From assembly GCA_016223165.1 (NCBI GenBank), contig JACRPO010000003.1, forward strand, positions 124,001-188,000: a stretch of 64,000 nucleotides of DNA, written 5' to 3'. The position numbers and the translations under genes were made by a program. The notes under the pieces are model-generated. The model was given only the letters and a program-made list of their open reading frames with translations. It was not told the DNA's origin and ran no database searches. The stretch's first letter is position 1, and each line of letters opens with the position of its first letter. Source of the DNA: Burkholderiales bacterium. GTDB lineage: Bacteria; Pseudomonadota; Gammaproteobacteria; Burkholderiales; Burkholderiaceae_C. Of this stretch, positions 26,689 through 36,780 are shown in pieces.

Positions 26689-27708
26689 ATGAAGCGCAAG
26701 TTCCTCCGGTCCGCAACCGCTGCCCTCGCCCTCGCCGCCCTCGGCGCGATGGCTGCCACCTCTTCGGCACAGGCCCAGGTGCAGGAGCGCACCTTCAAGC
26801 TCGGACTGCAGAACCCCAAGGGCCACCCGCTCGAGCAGGGCGCGGCCAAGTTCGCCGAGATCGTCGCGGCCAAGAGCGGCGGCAAGATCAAGGTCAACGT
26901 CTTCCCCGGCGGCACGCTGGGTGGTGACCAGCAGACGGTGTCGGCCCTGCAGGGCGGCACGGTCGAGATCACGGTGCTCAACAGCGGCATCCTCGCCTCG
27001 CAGGTGAAGGACTTCGAGGTCTTCGACTTCCCGTTCATGTTCGCCACGGCCAAGGAGGCCGATACCGTCGTCGACGGCCCGTTCGGGCAGAAGCTGCATG
27101 CGAAGCTCGGCGACAAGGGCATCGTCGGCCTCGCCTACTGGGAGCTCGGCTTCCGCAACCTCACCAACGGCCGCCGCCCGATCAACACGGTGGAAGACAT
27201 CGCCGGTCTCAAGCTGCGCGTGATCCCCAACGCCATCAACGTCGACTGGGTGAAGGCGCTCGGCGCGAACCCGACGCCGATGGCCTTCCCCGAGGTCTAT
27301 GCGGGCCTCGAGAGCAAGGCCATCGACGGGCAGGAGAATCCCCTCAGCGTGATCCTCGCCAACAAGTTCGCCGAAGTGCAGAAGCACCTGGCCGTGACCA
27401 ACCACCAGTACAACCCGCAGTCGTTCATCTTCAGCAAGAAGGTGTGGGAGGGGCTCTCGGCCGACGAGAAGAAGATCGTCGGCGACGCCGCCGCCGAGGC
27501 CGGCCGCTTCCAGCGCCAGGTCAACCGCGCCGCCGCCGCCAGCCAGCTCGAGCAGCTGAAGAAGGCCGGCATGCAGGTCACCGAACTGAACGCCGCCGAG
27601 CAGGCCAAGCTGCGCGCCAAGCTGGCGCCGGTGATCGACAAGCACGGCGCGGCGATCAGCGCCACCGTCGCCGAGCTTCAGGCCGAGCTGGCGAAGCTGA
27701 GGAAGTGA
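26689..27708 (+). CDS. dctP: TRAP transporter solute-binding protein (DctP)
   Basis: A 339-residue periplasmic binding protein. The signal peptide is about 29 residues (cleavage likely after AQA). The mature protein starts QVQERTFKLGLQNPKGHPLEQG and has the DctP-family segment LKLRVIPNAINVDWVKALGANPTPMAFPEVYAGL, whose Arg normally pairs with a carboxylate of the ligand. A carboxylic acid ligand such as quinate, shikimate or dehydroshikimate is inferred from the catabolic genes behind it. AGGAGA lies just before the start. Confidence 0.94.
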   Translation: MKRKFLRSATAALALAALGAMAATSSAQAQVQERTFKLGLQNPKGHPLEQGAAKFAEIVAAKSGGKIKVNVFPGGTLGGDQQTVSALQGGTVEITVLNSGILASQVKDFEVFDFPFMFATAKEADTVVDGPFGQKLHAKLGDKGIVGLAYWELGFRNLTNGRRPINTVEDIAGLKLRVIPNAINVDWVKALGANPTPMAFPEVYAGLESKAIDGQENPLSVILANKFAEVQKHLAVTNHQYNPQSFIFSKKVWEGLSADEKKIVGDAAAEAGRFQRQVNRAAAASQLEQLKKAGMQVTELNAAEQAKLRAKLAPVIDKHGAAISATVAELQAELAKLRK

Positions 27709-27760
27709 TCGAGCAAGTGATCGAGGAAATGATGGCGGCCCCGGGTGCCCGGAGCGCACG

Positions 27761-28699
27761 ATGACGGCGCCGGCCAAGCTGCTCGTCGGCCTCATCGGCG
27801 CCGGCATCCAGCGCTCGCTGACGCCGGCCATGCACGAGACCGAGGCGCGTGCCCAGGGCCTCGCGCTGCACTACCAGCTCATCGACCTCGATGCCACCGG
27901 CCAGGGCGTGGAAGCGCTGCCGACGCTGATCAGCGCGGCGCGGACGATGGGCTTCGCCGGCCTCAACGTCACCTACCCCTGCAAGCAGGCGGTGATCCCG
28001 CTGCTCGACGGCCTCTCCGACGAGGCCGAGGCGATGGGCGCGGTGAACACCATCGTCTTCGAGCGCGGTGCCGCTGGCCGCGCCGTCCGTGCCGTCGGCC
28101 ACAACACCGACGGCTCGGGCTGGCGCTGGGGTTTCGAGCGCACGCTGCCCGGCGCCGACCTCTCGCGCGTGGTGCTGCTGGGCGCGGGCGGTGCCGGCTC
28201 GGCGATCGCGCATGCGCTGCTGCGCATGGATACGCGAGCCCTCGTGCTCGTGGACGCCGACCCCGCGCGCGCCGCCGCCGCCGCCGAGCGGCTGAATGCG
28301 ATCTACCCCGGCCGCCGCGCCAGCCACGCCGCCGATGCCGCCGCGGCGCTCGCTGCGCACTCGGCGCAAGCGGCGCAAGCGGCGCAAGCGGCGCAAGGGG
28401 GCACGGGGCGCGCCACCGGGCTCGTGCACGCCACGCCCACCGGCATGGACAAGCTGCCCGGCCTGCCGCTGCCCGCGGCGCTGCTGCGGCCGGATCTCTG
28501 GGTCTCTGAGATCGTCTACTTCCCGCTACAGACCGAGCTGCTGAAGGCCGCAGGCGCGGCCGGCTGCGCTGTCTGCGACGGCGGCACGATGGCGGTCGGG
28601 CAGGCGGTGGGTGCGTTCAGGCTCTTCACCGGTTGCGAGCCCGACCCGGCGCGCATGGATGCACACTTCCGTTCGATGGTGGCCAGGCGCACCCACTGA
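27761..28699 (+). CDS. qsuD: Quinate/shikimate dehydrogenase (QsuD-like, AroE family)
   Basis: A 312-residue enzyme of the shikimate dehydrogenase family, oxidising quinate/shikimate to 3-dehydroquinate/3-dehydroshikimate with NAD(P). The N-terminal substrate domain has SLTPAMHE (19-26) and NVTYPCK with catalytic K75, then GHNTD (113-117); the nucleotide loop is GAGGAG (141-146). The motifs SLTPAMHE, GLNVTYPCKQAVIPLL and GAFRLFTG are those of catabolic QsuD-type enzymes rather than the biosynthetic AroE pattern (SxSPxxHN). An in-frame 9-base tandem repeat adds AQAAQAAQAAQG at residues 202-213. Context (TRAP upstream, dehydratase genes downstream) supports a catabolic role. Confidence 0.88.
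   Translation: MTAPAKLLVGLIGAGIQRSLTPAMHETEARAQGLALHYQLIDLDATGQGVEALPTLISAARTMGFAGLNVTYPCKQAVIPLLDGLSDEAEAMGAVNTIVFERGAAGRAVRAVGHNTDGSGWRWGFERTLPGADLSRVVLLGAGGAGSAIAHALLRMDTRALVLVDADPARAAAAAERLNAIYPGRRASHAADAAAALAAHSAQAAQAAQAAQGGTGRATGLVHATPTGMDKLPGLPLPAALLRPDLWVSEIVYFPLQTELLKAAGAAGCAVCDGGTMAVGQAVGAFRLFTGCEPDPARMDAHFRSMVARRTH
28364..28399 (+). repeat. In-frame 9-bp tandem repeat inside the quinate/shikimate dehydrogenase gene
   Basis: GCGCAAGCG occurs three times, followed by GCGCAAGGG. It encodes Ala-Gln-Ala units in the second half of the nucleotide-binding domain. Being a multiple of three, copy-number change would alter only loop length. Confidence 0.9.
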
Positions 28700-28758
28700 C
28701 CACGACGGGCCACGAAAGAGGCCACGAAAGTGGCCACGATGGCGAGGACAATGCCCCG

Positions 28759-29667
28759 ATGACGCAAAGCTTGGCCCGCGAAGCAGTGCTCGACGTGCCC
28801 AACCCGCTCGGGCTGGAGGGCATCGAGTTCATCGAGTACACGACACCCAAGCCGCAGGCGCTCGGCCAGTTGCTCGAGCAAGTGGGCTTCCGCCCGGTGG
28901 CACGGCACCGCTCGCGCGAAGTGCTGCTGTACCGGCAGGGCGACATGAATGTCGTGATCAATGCGCACGGACTGCCGCCGGGCACCGGCGAGACGCCACA
29001 GATCGCCGCGCTGGCGCTGCGCGTGCGCGACGCCGGCGCGGCGCACCGGCGGGTCGTCGAGCTCGGCGCCTGGCCGGTGCCGGTGAAGGTGCAGCCCATG
29101 GAGCTGCACATCCCCGGCGTGCATGGCGTCGGCACGAGCCGCGTCTACTTCGTCGACCGGTGGCGCGAGTTCTCGATCTACGACGTCGACTTCGTGCCCA
29201 TCCCCACCGTGGCGCGCGCGGTGCCGCCGCTGGCCGGCATGCACTGGTTCGGCGTCGTGCAGTACGTGGGCCTGGAGCGCGCGGCCGACTGGTGCGAGTT
29301 CTACGGCTCACTGTTCGGCTTCACCGTGCTGAGCCCCGAGCAGACCTTCGGCATCCTGCCCGCCGGCAACATCCTGCGCTCGCCCTGCGGCACCTTCTAC
29401 CTGCAGCTCATCGAGCCGGCGAGCGACAGCGAGGACCTCACGACCGCCGAGCACCTGCATCGGGTGGCCTTCGGCACGCCCGACGTGCCCACCGCCGTGC
29501 GCGCGCTGCGCGAGCGCGGCGTCGAGTTCGTCGAGGCCACCGCGCTGCACAGCACGGCGCGCGGCGCGCTCACGCGCGAGCAGCTCGGCGGCGTGATGTT
29601 CGAGCTGGTGCACCAGGAGCTGCCGCTCACGCGTCAGCCCGGGCATCACGAGCCGCCGCGCGCCTGA
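28759..29667 (+). CDS. HPPD-like VOC protein, equivalent to the C-terminal half of QuiC-type dehydratase
   Basis: A 302-residue protein with two vicinal-oxygen-chelate modules, like 4-hydroxyphenylpyruvate dioxygenase. Phrases such as [29 protein letters not shown] and [18 protein letters not shown] match the C-terminal HPPD-like half of bacterial QuiC1, which in pseudomonads is fused behind the 3-dehydroshikimate dehydratase domain. Here it is a separate gene placed before the dehydratase gene. It may be structural or regulatory for the dehydratase or a dioxygenase in its own right. The start at 28759 follows an upstream frame that is not supported. Confidence 0.82.
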   Translation: MTQSLAREAVLDVPNPLGLEGIEFIEYTTPKPQALGQLLEQVGFRPVARHRSREVLLYRQGDMNVVINAHGLPPGTGETPQIAALALRVRDAGAAHRRVVELGAWPVPVKVQPMELHIPGVHGVGTSRVYFVDRWREFSIYDVDFVPIPTVARAVPPLAGMHWFGVVQYVGLERAADWCEFYGSLFGFTVLSPEQTFGILPAGNILRSPCGTFYLQLIEPASDSEDLTTAEHLHRVAFGTPDVPTAVRALRERGVEFVEATALHSTARGALTREQLGGVMFELVHQELPLTRQPGHHEPPRA

Positions 29668-29687
29668 GCAGCGCTGGAGCCACCGAC

Positions 29688-30635
29688 ATGTTCCGCGACT
29701 TCGGCATGGACACCATCTCGCTGGCGGGGCCGCTCAGCGCCAAGCTGGCCGCCATGCGCGAGGCCGGCTTCACGCAGGTGATGCTGGCGGCGCGCGACCT
29801 CGTCGGCCACCCCGCGGGCTGGCAGGCGGCGGTGCGCGAGGTGCGCGAGAGCGGCCTGCGCGTCACCGGCTTCCAGGTGCTGCGCGACTTCGAGGGCCTG
29901 TCGGGCCACCTGCACGACTACAAGGTCGACATCGCGCGCTCGATGATCGAGATGGCCGCGGCGCTCGGCAGCCCGGTGCTGCTGGCCTGCTCGAGCACCA
30001 GCGAACACGCCAGCGACGACCGCGAAGCCATCGCACGCGACCTGCGCAAGCTGGCGATGATGGCGCTGCCCTTGCGCATCAAGGTGGCGTTCGAGGGCCT
30101 CTCGTGGGGCCGCCACATCAACGACTGCCTCGGCGCCTTCGACGTCGTCAGCCGCGCCAACTGCCCCAACCTCGGCATCGGCATCGACAGCTTCCACAGC
30201 TTCGCCACGCGTACGCCGGTCGAGGCGCTGGAAGAGATCGATCCGGCCAGGATCTTCCTCGTGCAGCTCTCCGACTTCATGTGGAGCGAGATCCACACCG
30301 TGGCCGAGCGCATCGAGACGGCGCGCCACTTCCGCGTCTTCCCCGGCGAAGGCGTGCACAGCGACGAGGTGGCCAAGCTCGTGCTGGCGCTCGACAGCCT
30401 CGGCTACGAAGGCGACTTCAGCTTCGAGGTCTTCAACGACGACTACCAGCAGATGCCCCTGCCGAGCGTGGCCGAGCGCGCGCGCAAGAGCGCCGCCTGG
30501 CTGGCCGAGGACGTGCTGAAGCGCGCCGTGCCGCTGCCGGTCTCCTCCAGGCGCCCGAACGGCGGCGCCGGCGCGGACGGGCCCGTCGCGTTCTCGACAC
30601 CGCTGCGCCCCTCCACCCCAACGCCATCGACATGA
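29688..30635 (+). CDS. 3-dehydroshikimate dehydratase, TIM-barrel half (QuiC/sugar isomerase family)
   Basis: A 315-residue sugar phosphate isomerase/epimerase-fold protein. It resembles the N-terminal catalytic half of QuiC1, which converts 3-dehydroshikimate to protocatechuate: [40 protein letters not shown] with a metal-ligand Glu, [17 protein letters not shown] and [11 protein letters not shown] line up in order. Metal ligands would be Glu, Asp, Gln/His and Glu as in the family. After about residue 280 a Pro/Ser/Arg-rich tail replaces the HPPD-like half, which is encoded by the preceding gene. GGAG lies eight bases before the start, and the stop overlaps aroQ (ATGA). Confidence 0.85.
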   Translation: MFRDFGMDTISLAGPLSAKLAAMREAGFTQVMLAARDLVGHPAGWQAAVREVRESGLRVTGFQVLRDFEGLSGHLHDYKVDIARSMIEMAAALGSPVLLACSSTSEHASDDREAIARDLRKLAMMALPLRIKVAFEGLSWGRHINDCLGAFDVVSRANCPNLGIGIDSFHSFATRTPVEALEEIDPARIFLVQLSDFMWSEIHTVAERIETARHFRVFPGEGVHSDEVAKLVLALDSLGYEGDFSFEVFNDDYQQMPLPSVAERARKSAAWLAEDVLKRAVPLPVSSRRPNGGAGADGPVAFSTPLRPSTPTPST

Positions 30636-31078
30636 TGAAGATCCTGCTCATCAACGGCCCCAACCTCAACTTGCTCGGCACGCGCGAGCCGGCCAAGTAC
30701 GGGCACACCACGCTGCCCGAGGTGGAGGCGATGGTGCGTGAGGCCGGCGCCGCGCTCGGCGTCGAGGTGGCCTGCTTCCAGAGCAACCACGAGGGCGGCA
30801 TCGTCGACCGCATCCACGCCGCGCGCGCCGAGGGCGTGGCCGGTGTCGTCATCAACCCCGGCGCCTACACGCACACGAGCGTCGCCATCCGCGACGCCTT
30901 CGCCGGCACGGCGATGCCCTTCGCCGAGATCCATGTGTCGAACGTGCACGCGCGCGAGCCGTTCCGGCACCACAGCTACCTCTCCGAGATCGCCGCCGGC
31001 ATCGTCGTCGGCTTCGGTGTCGAGGGCTACGTGCTGGCGCTGCGGGGGCTGGTGAAGAAGCTCGCCGCCACGGGCTGA
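30632..31078 (+). CDS. aroQ: 3-dehydroquinate dehydratase, type II
   Basis: A 148-residue dodecameric-type dehydroquinase interconverting 3-dehydroquinate and 3-dehydroshikimate. All active-site motifs are present: [14 protein letters not shown]23, QSNHEG (about 50-55), [10 protein letters not shown] (74-83), EIHVSN with catalytic H101, and R108. Its overlap with the dehydratase gene and distance from any biosynthetic genes suggest a catabolic copy acting on quinate-derived dehydroquinate. ATG at 30632 or 30635 are both possible starts. Confidence 0.96.
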   Translation: MMKILLINGPNLNLLGTREPAKYGHTTLPEVEAMVREAGAALGVEVACFQSNHEGGIVDRIHAARAEGVAGVVINPGAYTHTSVAIRDAFAGTAMPFAEIHVSNVHAREPFRHHSYLSEIAAGIVVGFGVEGYVLALRGLVKKLAATG

Positions 31079-31123
31079 CGCGGCGGCGGCCGACCTGGCC
31101 CGGTAGAGACGGGCACGAACGGA

Positions 31124-32125
<1,002 letters not shown>

Positions 32126-32190
32126 GAGGTGCAAGGAGGTTTGGGGGGCGGGTGTCGCGGCTGAGTCGGTGCGCCGAGTCAGCGCGAGAT

Positions 32191-33576
32191 TCAGCGCGCC
32201 AGCAGTTGCGCGAGGGTCATGCGATCCAGCCCCGCGAGGCGGCGGAAGGCGGTGCTCGCCTCGCCGGGCGCGAGCAGCAGCACGTCGACCAGCTGGGCGG
32301 CGGGCGCCGTGTCGGAGTCGCACAGCAGCGCGAGGCGCGGCTCGCCGGTGTCGCCCCGGGAGTCGCTGCGAGCGTCGCCGCCAGGGCCGCGGCGGCGGCC
32401 GGCCGGCTCCTCCTGCAGCCAGGCCACCCAGTCGATGTCGCGCAGCCGTTGCAGCACCGGCTCGAGCTGCAGCGGGTCGGCGCGCAGGCGCGAAGCCAGC
32501 TCGCCGAGCGTGGCGCCGCCGCGGCCGGCGCGCCGCGCCGCGTCGAGCTCGGCCAGCAGCGCGAGCGCGAGCTCGAAGCGCTGCCCCGGCGTATCCGGCC
32601 GGCGCACGACGCGCATCGACAGGCTCGGCGCATAGGCCGCCACGACGGCGCCCAGCAGCACCACCACCCACACGAGATACACCCACAGCAGCAGGATCGG
32701 CAGCGTCGCGAAGGCGCCGTAGATGGCCGAGAACGTGGGCACCGCCTTCAGGTACCAGGCGAGGCCGCGCTTGGCGAGCTCCATCGCCACCGCGACGAAG
32801 AGCGCACCGGCCCAGGCGTGCGTCCAGCGCACCGGTGCGTTGGGCACGTAGTGGAAGAGCCCGGCCATGGCCGCCGCGAGCAACGTGAACTCCAGCATGT
32901 CGAGCGCGAACTCCACGCCGCCGGGCAGCGCCGCCGCCCAGCCCTGCGAGGCCGAGAGCGCATAGCTGCCGAGCGAGAGGCTGACGCCGAGCACGAGCGG
33001 GCCGAGCGTCATCGCCGCCCAGTAGACGAGGATGCGCTGGCCGATCGGCCGCGCCCGGCGCACGCGCCAGATGCGGTTGAGCGTGCGGTCGATGGTGAGC
33101 ACGAGCGCCAGCGCGCTGACGAAGAGCAGGACGAGCCCGGCGGCGCCGATCGTGCGCGCCTTGCCGGCGAACATCGTCAGGCTGCGCAGCACCGGCCGCG
33201 CGATGCTCTCGGGCACCAGCGCCTGCAACAGGTACTTCTCGAGCGCCACCTGGAAGCTCGAGAACATCGGGAAGGCGGAGAAGATGGCCAGCGTCACCGT
33301 CACCAGCGGCACGAGCGCGATCAGCGTCGTGAAGGTGAGGCTGCCGGCCGTGAGGCCGAGGTTGTCTTCGGCGAAGCGCTTGCGCAGCGTGCGCAGCGTC
33401 TCGAACCAGGGCCAGCGCTGCAGGGTGGCGACCCAGTGCGCAACCGAATGGCCGACTGACTGCGCGATGCGTTCCTGCAGCGGCAGCTTCGGGCCCGCCG
33501 CAGCGCCGGACGACGCCGCTTCGGCCGTCGCTGCGGCAGGCCTGTCGGCCCCGGGGGAACCGGCACGCGAGAACAT
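32191..33576 (-). CDS. YihY/BrkB-family inner-membrane protein
   Basis: A 461-residue protein with six or so membrane segments from about residue 60 to 300. [25 protein letters not shown] at the start of the domain and [22 protein letters not shown] near its end are hallmark YihY sequences. A cytosolic C-terminal region of about 150 residues contains a winged-helix-like stretch ([21 protein letters not shown]). The start codon is only 18 bases from that of the divergent DUF2069 gene, so their promoters must overlap coding DNA. Function is not established for the family; an old RNase BN label is incorrect. Confidence 0.9.
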   Translation of the reverse strand: MFSRAGSPGADRPAAATAEAASSGAAAGPKLPLQERIAQSVGHSVAHWVATLQRWPWFETLRTLRKRFAEDNLGLTAGSLTFTTLIALVPLVTVTLAIFSAFPMFSSFQVALEKYLLQALVPESIARPVLRSLTMFAGKARTIGAAGLVLLFVSALALVLTIDRTLNRIWRVRRARPIGQRILVYWAAMTLGPLVLGVSLSLGSYALSASQGWAAALPGGVEFALDMLEFTLLAAAMAGLFHYVPNAPVRWTHAWAGALFVAVAMELAKRGLAWYLKAVPTFSAIYGAFATLPILLLWVYLVWVVVLLGAVVAAYAPSLSMRVVRRPDTPGQRFELALALLAELDAARRAGRGGATLGELASRLRADPLQLEPVLQRLRDIDWVAWLQEEPAGRRRGPGGDARSDSRGDTGEPRLALLCDSDTAPAAQLVDVLLLAPGEASTAFRRLAGLDRMTLAQLLAR

Positions 33577-33594
33577 GGCGACAATGATGCCAGC

Positions 33595-34035
33595 ATGACC
33601 GCAGTACCGACGGTACCCACGATGCCCGCCCGCATGGCCCCGCCCGCGCCGGCCGCCGCGACGCCGAGCCCGCGGGTGGCGGTGCTGCGCTGGCTGGCGC
33701 TCGGCACGGCGCTGGCGCTGGTGGCGCTCGGCGTGGCCTGGGAGTCCTGGCTCGCGCCCACCGGCCGTGGCTCGCTGGCGCTGAAGGTGCTGCCGCTCGT
33801 GCTCGCCCTGCCCGGCCTGTGGCGGCACCGCATGCTCACCTATCGCCGGCTGAGCCTGCTCGTCTGGCTCTACGTGCTCGAAGGGCTCGTGCGCGGCACC
33901 AGCGAACGCGCGCCGGCGGCGGGGCTCGCCTGGGCCGAGGTGGCGCTGGCGCTGGCGCTCTTTGGCGCCGTCACCTTCTACATCCGCCGGCGCCTGGCCG
34001 ATGGCGCGGCCGCCACGCGCGCCGACACCGCATGA
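33595..34035 (+). CDS. DUF2069 membrane protein
   Basis: A 146-residue protein with three to four hydrophobic segments. [22 protein letters not shown], then [13 protein letters not shown], is the DUF2069 pattern. The first 25 residues are Ala/Pro-rich and may not be translated; MPAR or MAPP a few codons later are alternative starts that would also widen the very short gap to divergent yihY. Its stop overlaps the following flavoprotein gene (ATGA). Function unknown. Confidence 0.85.
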   Translation: MTAVPTVPTMPARMAPPAPAAATPSPRVAVLRWLALGTALALVALGVAWESWLAPTGRGSLALKVLPLVLALPGLWRHRMLTYRRLSLLVWLYVLEGLVRGTSERAPAAGLAWAEVALALALFGAVTFYIRRRLADGAAATRADTA

Positions 34036-35444
34036 CCACCCTGCTCGACACGTTGCGCCGCATGGTCGGCGAGGCCCAGGTTCTCACCGCAGGCAGCGGC
34101 GGCGAGCTCGACGCCTACCTGCTCGACTGGCGCCGGCGCTGGCGCGGCCGCGCGCTCGCCGTCGTGCGGCCGGGCAGCACCGCCGAAGTGGCCGCCGTCG
34201 TGCGCGCCTGCGCCGAGGCCGGCACGGCCGTGGTGCCGCAGGGCGGCAACACCGGGCTCGTCGGCGGTGGCGTGCCCGATGCGAGCGGCACGCAGGTGCT
34301 GCTGAACCTGACGCGCCTGAACCGCGTGCGCGGCATCGACGCCGCCAACCTCGCCATCACTGCCGAGGCCGGCTGCGTGCTGCAGGCGGTGCAGCAGGCC
34401 GCCGCCGAGGCCGGGCTGCTGTTCCCGCTCAGCCTGGCCGCCGAAGGCAGCTGCACGCTCGGCGGCAACCTCGCCACCAACGCCGGCGGCACGCAGGTGC
34501 TGCGCTGGGGCAATGCGCGCGAGCTGTGTCTCGGGCTCGAGGTCGTCACCGCCGAGGGCGAGGTCTGGGAGGGCCTGTCCGGCCTGCGCAAGGACAACAC
34601 CGGCTACGACCTGCGCGACCTCTTCGTCGGCAGCGAGGGCACGCTCGGCATCATCACCGCGGCGACGATGAAACTGGCGCCGAGGCCGGCGGCGACGATG
34701 ACGGCGCTCGCCGCCTGCGCCTCGCTCGCCGCCTGCGTCGAGCTGCTGAATCTGGCACGCGCGCGGCTCGGCTCGGGGCTCACGGGGTTCGAGGTGATGG
34801 GCCGCTTCGCGCTCGACCTCGTCGCGCGGCATTTTCCGCAGCTGCCGCGGCCGCTGCCGGCCGCGCCGTGGACGGTGCTGCTCGAGCACAGCGATACCGA
34901 GAGCGAGGCAGCGGCGCGTGCGCGCTTCGAGACGCTGCTCGGCGCGGCCATCGAGGCCGGCCATGTCGACGACGCGGTGGTGGCCGAGAGCCTGGCGCAG
35001 TCGAAGGCGCTGTGGCACCTGCGCGAGTCGATCCCGCTCGCGCAGGCCGAGGAAGGCCTCAACGTCAAGCACGACATCTCGCTGCCGGTGTCGGCCATCC
35101 CGGCCTACGTGGCGCACACCGATGCGCTGCTGATGCAGCGCTTCGCCGGGGCGCGGCTGGTCAACTTCGGCCACCTCGGCGACGGCAACCTGCACTACAA
35201 CCTGCAATGCCCCGAAGGCAGCGACGCGAAGCGGTTCCTGGCCGAGCACGAGCACGAGGTCAACCGCATCGTCTTCGACGCGCTCGTGCCCTTCGGCGGC
35301 AGCTTCTCGGCCGAGCACGGCATCGGCGCGCTCAAGCGCGGCGAGCTCGCGGCGCGCAAGTCGCCGGTGGCGCTGCGGCTGATGAGAAGCGTGAAGGCCG
35401 CGCTGGATCCGAGGGGAACCCTCAATCCCGGGCGCGTGCTCTGA
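34032..35444 (+). CDS. FAD-linked D-2-hydroxyacid dehydrogenase (GlcD/D2HGDH family)
   Basis: A 470-residue flavoprotein. The PCMH motif PQGGNTGLVGGGVPD is near residues 72-86, ATNAGGTQVLRWGNARELCLG follows, DNTGYDLRDLFVGSEGTLGIIT is typical of GlcD/D-2-hydroxyglutarate dehydrogenases, and the metal-site region FGHLGDGNLHYN precedes the conserved SAEHGIG. It oxidises D-2-hydroxyacids such as D-lactate, glycolate or D-2-hydroxyglutarate; which one cannot be told by eye. It is translationally coupled to the DUF2069 gene. Confidence 0.92.
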   Translation: MTTLLDTLRRMVGEAQVLTAGSGGELDAYLLDWRRRWRGRALAVVRPGSTAEVAAVVRACAEAGTAVVPQGGNTGLVGGGVPDASGTQVLLNLTRLNRVRGIDAANLAITAEAGCVLQAVQQAAAEAGLLFPLSLAAEGSCTLGGNLATNAGGTQVLRWGNARELCLGLEVVTAEGEVWEGLSGLRKDNTGYDLRDLFVGSEGTLGIITAATMKLAPRPAATMTALAACASLAACVELLNLARARLGSGLTGFEVMGRFALDLVARHFPQLPRPLPAAPWTVLLEHSDTESEAAARARFETLLGAAIEAGHVDDAVVAESLAQSKALWHLRESIPLAQAEEGLNVKHDISLPVSAIPAYVAHTDALLMQRFAGARLVNFGHLGDGNLHYNLQCPEGSDAKRFLAEHEHEVNRIVFDALVPFGGSFSAEHGIGALKRGELAARKSPVALRLMRSVKAALDPRGTLNPGRVL

Positions 35445-35528
35445 CGGGGCACGTTCGCTCGCTCTCGGCGCGCTCGAAGCGCAGGGTGTGCGACGCAGTG
35501 TCGGCGACGCAGGGGGTTTTTTCCGCCC

Positions 35529-35534
35529 TACACT
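35529..35534 (+). promoter_or_regulatory. Candidate -10 box of the Uma2-family gene
   Basis: TACACT in the context CCCTACACTTCCC lies nine bases before the ATG and follows a T-run. It resembles the CCTACACT motif in front of tetR. No -35 box is convincing and no Shine-Dalgarno sequence lies between it and the ATG. Confidence 0.3.
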
Positions 35535-35542
35535 TCCCTCCC

Positions 35543-36178
35543 ATGGCACAAGCCGCCGTCGCCACCCGCTTCACCGCCGACGATTTCCTGGCCTGGGACT
35601 CGGCGCAGACCGTGCGTCACGAGTACTTGCGCGGCGAGGTGTTCGCGATGGCCGGCGCCGGCGAAGCGCACGTGACGCTCGCGCTGAACATCGCGATGGC
35701 CCTGCGCCAGCATCTTGGCGGCACCCCTTGCCGCACCTTCATCACCGACATGAAGTTGCGCGTCGAGGCCGCCGACGCCTTCTTCTATCCCGACGTGATG
35801 GTCACCTGCAGCGCGGCGGATGCCGCGGACTCGCTGGTCAAACGCGAGCCGACGCTGATCGTCGAAGTGCTGTCGCCATCGACCGCGGCCTTCGACCGGG
35901 GCGAGAAGTTCGCCGCCTATCGGCTGCTGCCCACGCTGCGCGAGGTGCTGCTGATCGACCCGGCGACGCGCCGCTCGGACCTCTACCGATTGGGCGCCGA
36001 TGGCCTGTGGGTGTTGCATCCGACGGGCCCCGACGAAGGGGTGACGCTGCAAAGCGTCGGGGTCGCGATTGGCGAATCGGCGCTGTGGGCCGAAGTGCCG
36101 CCGGCGACCGCGGCCTCGGAGCAGGCCCAGGAAGATGGGCGCGTCGCGCCGCCGGTGGTGCGCGAACGGCCGCGGTGA
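35543..36178 (+). CDS. Uma2-family (DUF820) endonuclease-like protein
   Basis: A 211-residue protein of the Uma2 family, a PD-(D/E)XK nuclease fold abundant in cyanobacteria and scattered elsewhere. FTADDFLAWDSAQTVRHEYLRGEV is the family N-terminus. The catalytic-type residues appear as FYPDVMV and LIVEVLSPST, with KFAAYR downstream. No toxin or antitoxin partner or mobile element adjoins. The last 20 residues are an unstructured tail. The biological role of the family is unsettled. Confidence 0.88.
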   Translation: MAQAAVATRFTADDFLAWDSAQTVRHEYLRGEVFAMAGAGEAHVTLALNIAMALRQHLGGTPCRTFITDMKLRVEAADAFFYPDVMVTCSAADAADSLVKREPTLIVEVLSPSTAAFDRGEKFAAYRLLPTLREVLLIDPATRRSDLYRLGADGLWVLHPTGPDEGVTLQSVGVAIGESALWAEVPPATAASEQAQEDGRVAPPVVRERPR

Positions 36179-36242
36179 GCGCGGCCTCGGAGGCTTTGCC
36201 CGCTGGCTTGGCCGAGGCATCGTGCGCTCCGGGAGCGGTCAA

Positions 36243-36260
36243 GACCGGTAAGTGCCGGTC
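36243..36260. terminator. Hairpin between convergent Uma2 and DUF1178 genes
   Basis: GACCGG and CCGGTC form perfect arms around a six-base loop in the 139-base convergent gap. No T-run flanks it on either side. The position suits a bidirectional 3' end, but the short stem makes this weak. Confidence 0.35.
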
Positions 36261-36317
36261 GTTCGAGCCATGCGCTCAGGTCCTGGCGCCGGCAGCGACG
36301 CCGGCGTCGGTGACCGC

Positions 36318-36770
36318 CTACTGCAGCGGCCCTTCGAGCCCCGGCGGGATCGGCAGCGCGAAGGTCTCGATGCCCTCGTCGCTCAGTGCTTCGCGTTCGG
36401 CCGGCGTGGCCTTGCCGCGAATGCCGCGTTCGGGTGCCTCGCCATAGTGGATGCGGCGCGCCTCCTCGGCGAAACGCGGCCCCACGTCTTCGGTGCGGTT
36501 CATCATCTCGCGCACGGCCTTCATGAAGGCGGCCTGCAGGTCGGCCGCCTGCGGCGGCTGCTGCGGGGCGGGCGTGGGCGATGCCGGCACCACCTCGCGC
36601 GCACCGGAGAGGTTCAGGCGCGGCGCGCTCGGCATGCGCGCGATCACCTTGTCGGCGCACAGCGGGCATTCGACGAGGCCGCGGCCGTTCTGGTCCATGT
36701 AGTCCTCGTCGGAGGCGAACCAGCCTTCGAAGCCATGGCCGTTGGCGCAGCGCAGGTTCAATACCTTCAT
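36318..36770 (-). CDS. DUF1178 family protein
   Basis: A 150-residue protein beginning MKVLNLRCANGHGFEGWFASDEDY. CANGHGFEGW and CPLCADK form a zinc-ribbon-like Cys pair arrangement, and the conserved GPRFAEEARRIHYGEAPERGIRG is in the C-terminal part. It is widely conserved in proteobacteria with no known function. It is ten bases downstream of the NUDIX gene and is probably the last gene transcribed from the nuo operon. Confidence 0.9.
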   Translation of the reverse strand: MKVLNLRCANGHGFEGWFASDEDYMDQNGRGLVECPLCADKVIARMPSAPRLNLSGAREVVPASPTPAPQQPPQAADLQAAFMKAVREMMNRTEDVGPRFAEEARRIHYGEAPERGIRGKATPAEREALSDEGIETFALPIPPGLEGPLQ

Positions 36771-36780
36771 GAGGCGGTCA

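Noticed and set aside
30632..31078. Treating aroQ as the biosynthetic dehydroquinase only
   Set aside because: Its four-base overlap with the QuiC-like gene and its position in the TRAP/QsuD operon argue for a catabolic role, although it may serve both.
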